NCBI GenBank assembly: GCA_026913215.1
Contig: JAPTYK010000007.1
Location: 310,001 to 374,000 of the forward strand
Direction: 5' to 3'
From: Streptomyces diastatochromogenes
GTDB taxonomy: Bacteria; Actinomycetota; Actinomycetes; Streptomycetales; Streptomycetaceae
Length of the DNA stretch: 64,000 nt
In this document: positions 26,620-35,141 of the stretch, piece after piece
Layout: each line of letters starts with the position of its first letter
Numbering within the stretch: position 1 is the stretch's first letter
Translations under genes and position numbers: made by a program
The notes under the pieces: generated by a model
The model's database searches: none
Seen by the model: only the letters and a program-made list of their open reading frames with translations
What the model was told of the DNA's origin: nothing

Positions 26620-26855
26620 GTGAGGGAGCTGATTGCCTTCATCACCATGCACCTGCTGCCGCCGACCGCTGCCTTCGCCGCCTGGAACGAGTACCGGAAA
26701 CGGCGCCGGGCCATGCTGGTGCTCACCTTCGCCGGCTCAGCGACCGCTGGCCTTGGCCTGCTGCTCGACAGGCCGGGACTCGGTCTCATCGGTCTGCTGC
26801 TGCTGTGCCCCCAGTCATCGCCATGCGCCGTGACTTCCGCGACGACAACCAGTGA
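26620..26855 (+). CDS. Small membrane protein, 78 aa (frameshifted)
   Basis: GTG start with GAAGGAGG upstream. Two membrane helices are visible (about residues 3-20 and 31-62) flanking a basic loop (YRKRRRAM). As sequenced, the frame runs through a terminator and a promoter-like site into the next gene; adding one C to CCCCC at 26808-26812 gives the ending PPVIAMRRDFRDDNQ and a stop at 26853-26855, exactly where the hairpin begins. This is strong support for a sequencing indel. Confidence 0.6.
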
Positions 26856-26894
26856 CAGCCCCGTTCGGCCCCCAGGCAGCCCGAACGGGGCTGT
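26855..26894 (+). terminator. Hairpin terminator
   Basis: A perfect 14-bp stem (26855-26868 with 26881-26894). Its right arm overlaps the TGTCCG of promoter-like site 3. Confidence 0.75.
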
Positions 26895-26913
26895 CCGCTT
26901 TGAGTCGCAAGAT
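26892..26913 (+). promoter_or_regulatory. TGTCCG-N10-CAAGAT promoter-like site 3
   Basis: TGTCCG at 26892-26897 with CTTTG behind it, 10 nt, then CAAGAT at 26908-26913; the GTG at 26950 lies 36 nt downstream. Confidence 0.55.
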
Positions 26914-26949
26914 CGCCCTTCAGTAAGACATCCACTGGAGGGGCACAAC

Positions 26950-29900
26950 GTGGTTTGCCGCGAGAACAAGGGCCGCTCGGCGGTCATCGGCTATCAGAAG
27001 CACCTGCTCAGGCAGCTCGGGTACACGGACTACGACGACTTCGAGCTGCAGTCGGGCGTTCACGAGTTCGGTCACCAGTACGAGGGCTTCCCGGCTCCCA
27101 CCGAGAAGGAGCAGCTGGCCTTCCTCAAGGGGCTCAAGCAGCAGATCGAGAGCGACCCGCGGATCTCGCAGGCCGACAAGTACCGGGACAGCGACCGGCA
27201 GCCGGGGATGGTCACCCGGATCGATCAGGAGATCGCCCGGCTGAAGACGGGCAAGGACGAGCACGGCCGGCCGCTGCAGCCCAAGCACAAGATGCGCGGT
27301 CAGGACCTGGCGGCGATGCAGCGCCTCGGTGTGCTCCTGCAGCGCAACCAGGAGGCGAAGGACGGGTACTTCGACGTCTACGCCCGCACGATGGGCGTCT
27401 CGGCCGCGGCGGCCCGCGGCCGCTGGAAGGCGCTCGTCCGCCGGCAGAAGTCGGAGCGGGAGAACACGCGTATCTCCCTGACGGACAAGTGGCGGGACCA
27501 GCTGGCCGTCTCAGGCTTCACCGCCCGGCAGCAGGCGGACATCGGTCAGAGCAACGTCTCCCGTGAGGCCCTGCGCATCATGGAGGAGGAACGGCGGGCC
27601 AAGCTGGCCTCGCTTCCCACCCGCCCGGCCCTGACCTCAGCGCAGCGGGTACGGCTTGCCGAGCCGGGCACCGGCAACGTGCAGTGCACCGGAGAGGGCG
27701 GCTGCGGCCAGTTCGGTCACGAGCGGAGCGCCTGCCCCAACCAGTTCCTCGTCACGCAGCGGGACGACGCCCGGGCGCGGTGGAAGAAGCTGGAAAAGGA
27801 GATCCGTGGTCACCAGGAGCGGGCGGATGAGGCCGCCCGCAACAACTGGGCGCACATCGGCCCCGGGCTCACCAAGATGGAGGAGATGCGCAGGGAACGT
27901 GACACGGCTCTGCAGCATGACCAGCAGATCACGAACTCCCTCGTCGGAGGTGTCGGCCAGGGCACCGTCAAGTGCGAGCAGTGCGCACAGTTCGGGCACC
28001 TGAAGGACGAGTGCCCGAACACCCGTCGCGTCCAGGAGCTGGAAGACCTGCGCCAGCGGGTCAACGAGCGCCAGAGGGCGATGGAGGAGATCTACTCCAA
28101 GATGGACGATCTGGAGGCTCAGGGCAGCTACGAGGAGGAGGAGTTCGAGAAGCTCCGTAACCAGGCCAAGACGGAGGAGGCCTACCGGAATCACGCCGGC
28201 ATCCAGTTCAAGGACAAGAAGGCCGAGATCGCGGGTGCGGCGATCCGCTGCATCGGTGGATGCGGCCAGTTCGGGCACGCACGAGACGAATGCCCGAACG
28301 CGGCCCTGCTCGACGAGGTCGAAGAGCACGCTCGCGAGGCCGACCGGATCCGGGAGAAGATCCGCAGCCGCGCCGAGCTGCGCGGGCAGAACCCCGACAC
28401 CGCGCCGCTCACCGACGCCGACAACGCCCTCTACGACGACTGGTACGCCAAGAGCATCGACATCGACAAGCGGCTCCTGGACGCGGGGATCGACCCTGCG
28501 CAGATATCCACGGCCACCGCTCTGTCGAAGGCCCGCACGTCGAACGCTCCGGCGTCGGCACGCATCCAGGAGGTCGGCTACAACCCGGACACCGGCTACC
28601 TCGAGGTCATGACCCGGCCGTACACGCGCAAGCGTGACGGCCAGGTGATGCCGGCCAAGACGTACGCCTACCGGATGTCGCCCGGCCAGTACCAGCAGAT
28701 GATGGCGGCCTCGTCCCTGACCAGCTACGTCAGCCAGTCGGTCTGGGCGAAGAACGGCAACAACGTCGCCTACCAGTTCGAGAACGTCGCCGAAGCGACC
28801 GAGGCGTCGGTGCAGCGCAAGTGCGCCACCTGCGGTCAGTGGGCCTCCATGACCTCCGCGCACTCCTGCCCTGTGTCCGGATCCCGGGCCGGGCAGGACG
28901 ACAGTGCTCGTCGTGCTCGGATCAAGGCGGAGAAGCAGGCCGCCCGTGCTGCCGGCCGACCGGTCCAGATGCCTCCGGCGGTGGCGACGGTCCCGCCGAG
29001 CGCGGCACTGCGCTTCGGCAACGAAGGATCGCTGCTCTACGCCGACCGGCGACGGATCGATACGGAGCTCTCCTCGGGGAAGGTCGCGGTCGCGCAGGCG
29101 CGAGCGAAGTTCCTGGACGCGAGCGTGACCGGTCAGGCGGTCGCCTGGAACGACGCGGACGGGCAGATGAAGCTGTCCACGGACCGGGACGACGGCGCCA
29201 CCCTGCAGTGCACCTGCCGGGACTTCAAGAAGAACCACACCTGCCGGCACGTCCGGGTCGTCGGTCTGGCCATGGCCAAGCGGTATGCCGCCGACCACCC
29301 GGCTGTCGGCTCGCCGCTGCGCAGCGCGCCGCTGCCCGCGGCCGCCCCGGTTCGGGAGGAGACGGCCAAGGACGCCCCGGAGGAAGGGTTCACCCGCAAG
29401 TCGTACGCGCAGATCAGGGAGGTCCGGGCAGCCTGGCGCGGCAGCGAGCGCAGCCGAGCGGACCAGTTCGCGAAGGCGCAGGACGGCCGCTGGCTGTACG
29501 CGGCCGGCGCTGTTGACGGGCAGACCGGCAAGCCGGTCAAGACGCCGAAGGTGTGGTCGGAAGGCGGCATCAGCGTGGACCCGGCGGACGCCGCCGGAAG
29601 GGAGTCGGTACGGCTCGACCGTGAGAAGGACGTCCAGGACGGGCTCCGCGCGGGTCTGCGCAAGCAGACCGGCAAGCACTGGTCGGTGACGCGGAAGCCT
29701 GACGGGTGGCTGCACATCACCACCGCGCTTCAGCGCCGGACCGGAAGCAAGGAGATCACCACCGCTGAGCGGCGTGAGCTGGCAGCAGCGCTGAAGCTCC
29801 CCATCGATGCCGTCTCCCCGCACGGCGTTCCCGTTCCTCCCGGCAACGGATGGCGTGCCGAGATGCTCGACCGCGCCTCCGGCCGCGCGCCCCGGGTGCT

Positions 29901-29958
29901 CGGAGAGCGGTACGTGGCCCGAGCCGACCAGCGGCCCGAGGTCGTGCACAGCGTCTGA
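26950..29958 (+). CDS. Large zinc protein with three CCHC knuckles and a SWIM finger
   Basis: 1002 residues from a GTG with CTGGAGGGG upstream; the longer ORF from 26620 is an artefact of the frameshift above. Three zinc knuckles are separated by charged helical stretches: C-x5-C-x4-H-x4-C (about 246-262), canonical C-x2-C-x4-H-x4-C (342-355) and C-x3-C-x4-H-x4-C (434-448), each reading (G)QFGH....CPN. A C-x2-C...H-x-C pair sits near residues 624-638, and a SWIM finger C-x-C-x8-C-x-H at 754-767. The N-terminus has HEFGH (about 38-42), which fits HExxH but is unproven. Knuckles and SWIM fingers bind nucleic acid or proteins. I know no named family with this order. Confidence 0.8.
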   Translation: MVCRENKGRSAVIGYQKHLLRQLGYTDYDDFELQSGVHEFGHQYEGFPAPTEKEQLAFLKGLKQQIESDPRISQADKYRDSDRQPGMVTRIDQEIARLKTGKDEHGRPLQPKHKMRGQDLAAMQRLGVLLQRNQEAKDGYFDVYARTMGVSAAAARGRWKALVRRQKSERENTRISLTDKWRDQLAVSGFTARQQADIGQSNVSREALRIMEEERRAKLASLPTRPALTSAQRVRLAEPGTGNVQCTGEGGCGQFGHERSACPNQFLVTQRDDARARWKKLEKEIRGHQERADEAARNNWAHIGPGLTKMEEMRRERDTALQHDQQITNSLVGGVGQGTVKCEQCAQFGHLKDECPNTRRVQELEDLRQRVNERQRAMEEIYSKMDDLEAQGSYEEEEFEKLRNQAKTEEAYRNHAGIQFKDKKAEIAGAAIRCIGGCGQFGHARDECPNAALLDEVEEHAREADRIREKIRSRAELRGQNPDTAPLTDADNALYDDWYAKSIDIDKRLLDAGIDPAQISTATALSKARTSNAPASARIQEVGYNPDTGYLEVMTRPYTRKRDGQVMPAKTYAYRMSPGQYQQMMAASSLTSYVSQSVWAKNGNNVAYQFENVAEATEASVQRKCATCGQWASMTSAHSCPVSGSRAGQDDSARRARIKAEKQAARAAGRPVQMPPAVATVPPSAALRFGNEGSLLYADRRRIDTELSSGKVAVAQARAKFLDASVTGQAVAWNDADGQMKLSTDRDDGATLQCTCRDFKKNHTCRHVRVVGLAMAKRYAADHPAVGSPLRSAPLPAAAPVREETAKDAPEEGFTRKSYAQIREVRAAWRGSERSRADQFAKAQDGRWLYAAGAVDGQTGKPVKTPKVWSEGGISVDPADAAGRESVRLDREKDVQDGLRAGLRKQTGKHWSVTRKPDGWLHITTALQRRTGSKEITTAERRELAAALKLPIDAVSPHGVPVPPGNGWRAEMLDRASGRAPRVLGERYVARADQRPEVVHSV

Positions 29959-29962
29959 TCCG

Positions 29963-30006
29963 CCCCTGCTGGCCGTGCCATCGGTGAGTGGCGCGGCCAG
30001 CAGGGG
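29963..30006 (+). terminator. Hairpin terminator
   Basis: A perfect 13-bp stem (29963-29975 with 29994-30006), 5 nt after the stop and 2 nt before promoter-like site 4. Confidence 0.7.
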
Positions 30007-30007
30007 G

Positions 30008-30029
30008 TGTCCGGATTGCGGGCGATGAT
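30008..30029 (+). promoter_or_regulatory. TGTCCG-N10-GATGAT promoter-like site 4
   Basis: TGTCCG at 30008-30013, preceded by GGGGG, 10 nt, then GATGAT at 30024-30029; GTG start 38 nt downstream. Confidence 0.5.
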
Positions 30030-30067
30030 GCCTTCACCCCATCCGCACATGAAGGGGACCGCCCGTC

Positions 30068-30379
30068 GTGTCCACCACCGAGCTGCGCCACCACATTCTC
30101 GACCAAGGACTGGCCGCGTTGCGCCGCACCGAGACAGAACGCCAGTACCTCGACCCTGACGTCCAGCTACTGGCCTACACCGCCATGACCACCACCCTGG
30201 CCGGCATCAGCACGCGGCTGCTGGAGGCCCTGTCCTGGCATCAGCCAGACCTGGCGCGGCGCCTCGCCGACGAACTTCTCGACCTCCGCGACGAACCGCA
30301 GGAGATGGCCGACTACCTGCGTGCGCAGGCAGCGGCCGCCACCCATCGACGTAACACCCACGAAGTGCAGGCGGCCTGA
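30068..30379 (+). CDS. Hypothetical helical protein, 103 aa
   Basis: GTG start with GAAGGGG upstream. The chain is almost entirely helical (LRHHILDQGLAALRRTETER; LAGISTRLLEALSWHQPDL; RRLADELLDL), soluble and without a recognised domain. It precedes ssb by 139 nt and probably shares its transcript, being driven by promoter-like site 4. Confidence 0.55.
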   Translation: MSTTELRHHILDQGLAALRRTETERQYLDPDVQLLAYTAMTTTLAGISTRLLEALSWHQPDLARRLADELLDLRDEPQEMADYLRAQAAAATHRRNTHEVQAA

Positions 30380-30518
30380 GATTCGCGAGATCTCGCAGCC
30401 GCCGCCCTCTCCCGACACCATTCGTTCGTCACCACCCCACGGCGGCCGGCACACACCGAGCCACCCCCCCCGGCAACGTGCGCGCCGGCCGCCACCCACT
30501 CACACCAGGAGAAGCTGC

Positions 30519-31007
30519 ATGGCAGGAGAGACCGTCATCACCGTCATCGGAAACCTCGTCGACGACCCGGAGCTGCGCTTCACTCCCTCCGGCGCGGCGG
30601 TCGCGAAGTTCCGTGTGGCTTCCACCCCGCGCACCTTCGACCGGCAGACCAACGAGTGGAAGGACGGGGAGAGCCTGTTCCTGACCTGCTCGGTCTGGCG
30701 GCAGGCGGCGGAGAACGCCGCGGAATCGCTCCAGCGCGGCACGCGCGTCATCGTGCAGGGCCGACTGAAGCAGCGGTCGTACGAGGACCGAGACGGCACC
30801 AAGCGCACGGTCTACGAACTGGACGTCGACGAGGTCGGGCCGAGCCTCAAGAACGCCACGGCCAAGATCACCAAGACCACCGGCAACGGCACGGGCCGCG
30901 AGGAATTCGGCAACGCCCGCCAGGCGACCAAGGCGGCGGGAGGCCCGCCCGCCGATGACCCGTGGGCCACCAACTCGGCTCCCCCGAGCGACGAGCCGCC
31001 GTTCTAA
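30519..31007 (+). CDS. ssb: Single-stranded DNA-binding protein
   Basis: 162 residues from an ATG with CAGGAGAAG upstream. The OB fold is clear: ITVIGNLVDDPELRFTPSG..VAKFRVAS, aromatic and basic positions in W-K-D-G-E-S-L-F-L-T-C, then RGTRVIVQGRLKQRSYED. The Gly/Pro-rich tail ends DEPPF, matching the acidic SSB C-terminal tip that recruits repair and replication proteins. Extra ssb copies are typical of plasmids and conjugative elements, where they coat transferred single strands. A strong terminator follows. Confidence 0.95.
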   Translation: MAGETVITVIGNLVDDPELRFTPSGAAVAKFRVASTPRTFDRQTNEWKDGESLFLTCSVWRQAAENAAESLQRGTRVIVQGRLKQRSYEDRDGTKRTVYELDVDEVGPSLKNATAKITKTTGNGTGREEFGNARQATKAAGGPPADDPWATNSAPPSDEPPF

Positions 31008-31026
31008 CACGGGTGAAACCGACCGA

Positions 31027-31061
31027 CCGGCGGGCCAGGCGAACTCCGCCTGGCCCGCCGG
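31027..31061 (+). terminator. Hairpin terminator after ssb
   Basis: A perfect 15-bp GC stem (31027-31041 with 31047-31061) with a 5-nt loop. Confidence 0.8.
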
Positions 31062-31094
31062 AGGCATGTAGGAGACAGGACAGGGAGAAAACAC

Positions 31095-31268
31095 GTGGCC
31101 GCCTTGATGACCCGCCTGGGTAAGCGTCGCGACTGGTGCTGCCCGGGACACAGCCTCAAGTCTCTCGACCACGGCACCGAGCGCGCTCGTGAACACCGTG
31201 AATGGCACCGAGAGATCACCCAAGAACTCACAGACCGAGAGGACCCGGCGCCGTGCCCGCCCCTCTGA
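31095..31268 (+). CDS. Small basic protein, 57 aa
   Basis: GTG start with CAGGGAG upstream. Begins with a basic CC-containing stretch (KRRDWCCPGHSLKSLDHGTE) and ends in a charged helix. Overlaps the following gene, whose alternative ATG (31268) shares the TGATG junction, so coupling is likely. Function unknown. Confidence 0.5.
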   Translation: MAALMTRLGKRRDWCCPGHSLKSLDHGTERAREHREWHREITQELTDREDPAPCPPL

Positions 31269-32026
31269 TGATCTCTCCGCTGCTCACCTACGAGCACATC
31301 GCCGCTCTGCGGCGCGACGCCGCCCGCGACGTCATCACGCTGATCGCCTCCACCCTCCGGGAGCAGATCCCAGGAGCCGCCTATCTCACCTTCGGCCAGG
31401 AGGGCGACCTGTGGTGGCTGGAAGCAGTCCTCGCAGCTGACGGCCGTCGGCTGCACACCATCGGCCACCCCCGGCCCGACCGACTTCCGTCTCTGCCAGC
31501 CGGTTCTCCGCACCACTCCGTCTGGCAGGTGGCGGATGCCGACCCCACCAGCCCACAGCAGCTCCTGTTCCGCATCATCCAGTTGCTCAACGACGGAATG
31601 GAGCCCGATCTCCTTCCTGCCGACCTTCCCCACGGGCCCGACCGCCGAGGCATCCCCTGCATCCTCCTCGCGCCTGACGCCCGGCCGGATGACGAACACC
31701 CCCTCAACGCGAACCGGCTGCTGCGCCCCCACACCACCCCCACCCCTGATCTTGCTGGGCCCGAGTCACCCATCACCGAACTGCTGCGAACGGCACACCC
31801 CGACCAGATACGAACAGCAGCGGAAGCCGGACGCCCCGCCGCGCCGGCAGCGCCGGAAAGGAAGCGCACCCGCCACTTTCACATCAGCGAGGAGTGCATC
31901 CACGGGGAGGTCAAGCGTCGCCTGTGCGATCACATCCCGAGGAACGGTAACTGGCGCGTCCGAGAAGTCCCATGTGCCGAGACATCCTGCCGCGACGGCC
32001 GCCCTCAGCCTGACGTCCATTTGTGA
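31253..32026 (+). CDS. Hypothetical protein, 257 aa
   Basis: GTG at 31253 chosen for the GAGAGG site; ATG at 31268 with a TGATG junction is an alternative. The N-terminal half is alpha/beta (YEHIAALRRDAARDVITLIAS; AYLTFGQEGDLWWLEAVLAADGRRLHTIG), followed by a proline-rich linker and a C-terminal segment with FHISEECIHGEVKRRLCDHI and two more cysteines, possibly zinc-binding. Not a family I can name. A terminator follows 58 nt later. Confidence 0.5.
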   Translation: MPAPLMISPLLTYEHIAALRRDAARDVITLIASTLREQIPGAAYLTFGQEGDLWWLEAVLAADGRRLHTIGHPRPDRLPSLPAGSPHHSVWQVADADPTSPQQLLFRIIQLLNDGMEPDLLPADLPHGPDRRGIPCILLAPDARPDDEHPLNANRLLRPHTTPTPDLAGPESPITELLRTAHPDQIRTAAEAGRPAAPAAPERKRTRHFHISEECIHGEVKRRLCDHIPRNGNWRVREVPCAETSCRDGRPQPDVHL

Positions 32027-32083
32027 ACGGACTGTAGTGCCGACTCGCACTCAGTCAGCGCGCACTTCGCAGGTCAGGACTCC

Positions 32084-32118
32084 CTGCGGCGGGACGACGG
32101 GGGAACGCCCCGCCGCAG
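32084..32118 (+). terminator. Hairpin terminator
   Basis: CTGCGGCGGG (32084-32093) pairs with CCCGCCGCAG (32109-32118). Confidence 0.6.
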
Positions 32119-32485
32119 GCGTCGGTTCACCGTACGTCCCACACACGAGTCAGACGGCGGGTCGCCGCTGATTGTCCGAAAACCGGCCCGGCGCCACAGA
32201 ACGCGACCTGTCGTCGTGCCCGCCGCTGCCGAGGACAGCTGGTCTGGTACGCCGGACCCGGCGTGTGCGGTCCGGCTGGCAGCGGCAGCCGCTACGCTGC
32301 TCTCAGCGCTGGACACGCACCGCGCAGACCCGCCACCCGCTCCCACGCAGCAGTGGCACGCAGGGGTTCGAAGGCCCGCCGGCCAGGAGACCGGCACCGG
32401 CGCCACGTCGGCAAGGGCCCGTGGAGTAGCACCGCGCACCCTCCTCCGAGCGAACTGCGGCGGCGCCGGCGTGGGAGACCCGCCC
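32119..32485. other. Gap without a supported gene
   Basis: ORFs crossing this stretch have codon use unlike the neighbours. A GGTTCGAA at about 32363 resembles a tRNA T-loop, but no cloverleaf can be drawn. I see no promoter motif of the TGTCCG-N10 class. It ends with the ribosome site of the next gene. Confidence 0.45.
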
Positions 32486-33521
32486 GTGGAGCCGTCCGCC
32501 GTGACGAAGAACCAGAACACCAGCAACAGCCTCGCTGCCCGCGCTCGCACCCTGGCCGAGAAGACCGGCATGCCGTACACCGCCGCCTTGCAAAGCCTGC
32601 GCACCCCGCGCACAGAGCAGACCGTCCCGGAGCCCGGCTTCGCCCTCACCAAAGAGGTCGAACGGTTCGTCGACGGCCGGGACCAGATCGGCGTCGAGTA
32701 CGACCTGCGCGCCTTCCTCGCCGAGCGCAGCGCACGCCGGTACGACTGCTACGAGTGCGGGGAGGACGTGCACACTGCCACCGACCCCACGAGCGTGCAG
32801 TTCACCGTGTCCGTCTTCGACCCCGACCTCAACCCGGGCACGCACGTGATGATGACGCAGTACGCCCACCTCGCCTGCGCGCCCTCGGAGATCCGCTGGG
32901 CGGTGCCGGCCGAAGTCCCCTCGCAGCCGTTCACCGTCCGCGTCGACGCCGGCACCGAGGACGGGGAGCAGCGCGTCGTGGCCTACGAGATCACCGCCAC
33001 CGCGCACCTGCTCCCGGGCGACGAGCCCGACGGCCCGCAACTGCCCGTGCTCCTGCTGAACGCCGAGGTGGAGAACTACGAACCCCACCCGAGCCTGTAT
33101 GAGTTCTTCGACTTCAACCTGCTCGAGGACGGCTTCCCCGCCCAGGGCGCCGGGGAACTGGGGCGCACGGCTGGTCGGTACGCCTGGAGCACCCGGGCAC
33201 CGGCCCCTGACGCCGAGCTGGGTCGCCGTACGCGCGGCCACCGCGCCCGCGGACGCGGACGCCGGGCACGGGCACTTCTTCCTCGGCGCCGTCGACCTCA
33301 CCGACGCCTTCGCCTCGGCCGCCTGCGAGCGCGGCCAGGTGCTGCTCCTCGCTGGCCCCGTCGGGCCACGCACTGTGCTGCCCGACCTCAACGGTGAGGA
33401 CGCGGACGTGCTCGACCTCCTCAACGACCGGCTGGTCCGCGGCGGGTGGTGCCCCCTCGACGCCCCCGCAGGCGGTCACGCCCGCCCAGCGTTGTCCGAA
33501 CGGGCCCTCACCCGGTCGTGA
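32486..33521 (+). CDS. Hypothetical protein, about 344 aa (frameshifted)
   Basis: GTG at 32486 with GGGAGA upstream; a second GTG at 32501 is possible. A helical N-terminus (LAARARTLAEKTGMPYTAALQSL) resembles short partition- or toxin-associated helices. The middle has a CYECGEDVHTATD zinc-like site followed by HLACAP (about 90-135). Removing one G from GGGG at 33160-33163 joins this part to the frame ending RPALSERALTRS at 33521. The 3' end overlaps the convergent minus-strand gene by 14 nt. Unknown function. Confidence 0.55.
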
Positions 33522-33822
33522 CACCAGCCGCCGGAGATCCGTCGGCCGGAGCGTCCGGCACGGCGGGTGGATGCAGCTCCCGGCGCAGCGCGCCCCCGTC
33601 CACGTACGAGGCCACGGTCCGCGCCAACTCCAGGAGCCGGCGCACCACCAGGTCGTGCTGGGGCGGGTCCGTGAAGTCCCGCCACACGGACCGGGCGGAG
33701 GGCTGCATCTGCTTGGGCAGCGGGCGCTTGCGGGTTCGGGTACCGGCCAGGGTGCCGTACGCCTCCTGGACGGCGGTGTCGACCCGGTGCAGGCCGCACA
33801 CCGGCGGCTTCGGGACCTTCAC
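33508..33822 (-). CDS. Hypothetical protein, 104 aa
   Basis: Last gene of a three-gene minus-strand operon; its GTG overlaps the stop of the previous gene (GTGA). Basic, with a helical centre (HDLVVRRLLELARTVASYVDGGALRREL). No family recognised. Convergent with the plus-strand gene that ends at 33521. Confidence 0.5.
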   Translation of the reverse strand: MKVPKPPVCGLHRVDTAVQEAYGTLAGTRTRKRPLPKQMQPSARSVWRDFTDPPQHDLVVRRLLELARTVASYVDGGALRRELHPPAVPDAPADGSPAAGVTTG

Positions 33823-34181
33823 GCTGTCCCGTCCGCGTCGGCCGCGGCCACCACCGCGGCGGTCAGATCCGACCCGGTCGGGCTGCCCTCGACCGCGGCG
33901 GTGTACGCGGAGCAGACGGCGTGCGCGTACCGGCGGATGGCCACGACCGCCTCCTCGGTCGCCCGCTCCCGATGCACCAGCGCCAGCGCGCTACGGGCGC
34001 GCGCCTGCTTCAGCAGCAGGGCGTGCCACTCCGCATCGGCCTCCCCCTCCCGGGGCGCCGCGGTCTTCCCGACGTCCCGCTCCGCCTCCTCCCACCGGCG
34101 GTGCGCCGACCACTGGGCCCTGTGCGCCAGCTCGACCGAGCCCTTCATCCGGTCCAGCGTCCGCTGCAGCTCGGCCGCCAC
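33819..34181 (-). CDS. Hypothetical helical protein, 120 aa
   Basis: GTG at 34181 chosen because the sequence upstream is the 3' end of the preceding gene. Almost all helix, with a heptad-like pattern (ELQRTLDRMKGSVELAHRAQ; AEWHALLLKQARARSALALVHRERATEEAVVAIRRYAHAV), so a coiled coil or helical bundle is likely. Coupled on both sides within the operon. Function unknown. Confidence 0.5.
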   Translation of the reverse strand: MAAELQRTLDRMKGSVELAHRAQWSAHRRWEEAERDVGKTAAPREGEADAEWHALLLKQARARSALALVHRERATEEAVVAIRRYAHAVCSAYTAAVEGSPTGSDLTAAVVAAADADGTA

Positions 34182-34834
34182 GGCTCGGGGCCGCCGTCCG
34201 GGTCCGGGGCGGCGACGTCCGGGTACAGCACGGCGTAGCGAGCCCAAAGGGTGCGGTAGTGCTCACGACCGGCCTCGGTGATCCGATAATCGCCCTGCCT
34301 GCCCTCGGCGTACGGCGGCGACGGGCGGCCGACGAGCGCCTCGTAGGTGTTGTGGCCCCAGATCCGTACCGTGCCCGGGTCAGCCCTCCACAGCCGGACG
34401 AGGCGCTCCCACGCGTACTCCGACAGCTCACCGGCGCGGCGGCGACCCGGCTCCTTTGTTCCCGCCCGCACCGCCGCGCGCCCCGCCCGGGTGAGCTTCG
34501 TCTTCACCGTCCGGGACTTCCCCCTGGGCCCTTCGACGACCTCGTCCCGGACCTCGATCAGCCCGTACCGCTGGAGCGCCTGGAGCGTCGACCCGGCACC
34601 GTCGTCCCGGACGTCCCGAAGGGCGAGGGCCCGCTGCACCGAGGTGAGCTTCGCTCCCGGCGTGACTACGTCGATCCACCGCCACACAGACGCCGGTGTG
34701 TCGTCGTAGTAGCCGGCGGCGGCGTCCTGCGCCCGCGCGGTCTCCTGCGCCTGGTCTTGGTCGTACAGCACCGTCATGTAGGTCTGCTGCCGTGAGTTCA
34801 GCGCTTCCCAAGCCGCCTGCGCCTTGGTGGCCAC
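34145..34834 (-). CDS. Winged-helix-like protein, 229 aa
   Basis: First gene of the minus-strand operon. The GTG at 34834 follows GGGAAGGGAG; the ATG/GTG at 34897 lies too far upstream. A motif typical of hypothetical Streptomyces plasmid proteins, AWEALNSRQQTYMTVLYDQDQAQE, opens the chain. A winged-helix segment follows (LTSVQRALALRDVRDDGAGSTLQALQRYGLIEVRDEVVEGPRGKSR), and a second copy of similar character lies near the C-terminus (GDYRITEAGREHYRTLW). It could act as a DNA-binding regulator; function is inferred. Divergent from the plus-strand operon starting at 35142. Confidence 0.55.
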   Translation of the reverse strand: MATKAQAAWEALNSRQQTYMTVLYDQDQAQETARAQDAAAGYYDDTPASVWRWIDVVTPGAKLTSVQRALALRDVRDDGAGSTLQALQRYGLIEVRDEVVEGPRGKSRTVKTKLTRAGRAAVRAGTKEPGRRRAGELSEYAWERLVRLWRADPGTVRIWGHNTYEALVGRPSPPYAEGRQGDYRITEAGREHYRTLWARYAVLYPDVAAPDPDGGPEPWRPSCSGRWTG

Positions 34835-35141
34835 CAACTGCTCCCTTCCCGTGCCGATCCCAGCCTGACGCATCACCAGGCACGACTCGTGCAACACCGG
34901 TCACCGCCCGGCGGTCTTGCCTCTGTGTCGGCGGCAGCCGGTACCGTGTAGCTGTACGCCACGGCATGCCGCGAACCGCCGTTTCCGCTGCCGCCCCGCG
35001 CCCACGCCGCACCGGGGCAGCGCCGCCGGACAAGGACTGCACCAGGGTCCCGCGCAGTACCACCCGAAGGATCCGTCTGTCCGGCTGCGCCCATTCACGC
35101 GACGTCCGGCGGGAAGCGTGGGGTCCCGCTGTGGAGCGACC
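34835..35141. other. Divergent intergenic region
   Basis: 307 nt between two operons transcribed away from each other, so promoters for both must lie here. On the plus strand, TTGCCT near 34918 and TACCGT near 34943 form a candidate but spacing is long. No TGTCCG-N10 site was found. Confidence 0.4.

Noticed and set aside
27637..29949. A 770-codon minus-strand frame
   Set aside because: Shadow of the zinc-knuckle gene, with no recognisable domain or start site.
26620..29958. One 1112-residue fusion protein
   Set aside because: The frame would read through a perfect hairpin and a promoter-like site; one added C gives the first part its own stop exactly at the hairpin.
32355..32375. A tRNA-like T-loop (GGTTCGAA)
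   Set aside because: No acceptor, D or anticodon stem can be paired around it, so no tRNA gene is claimed.
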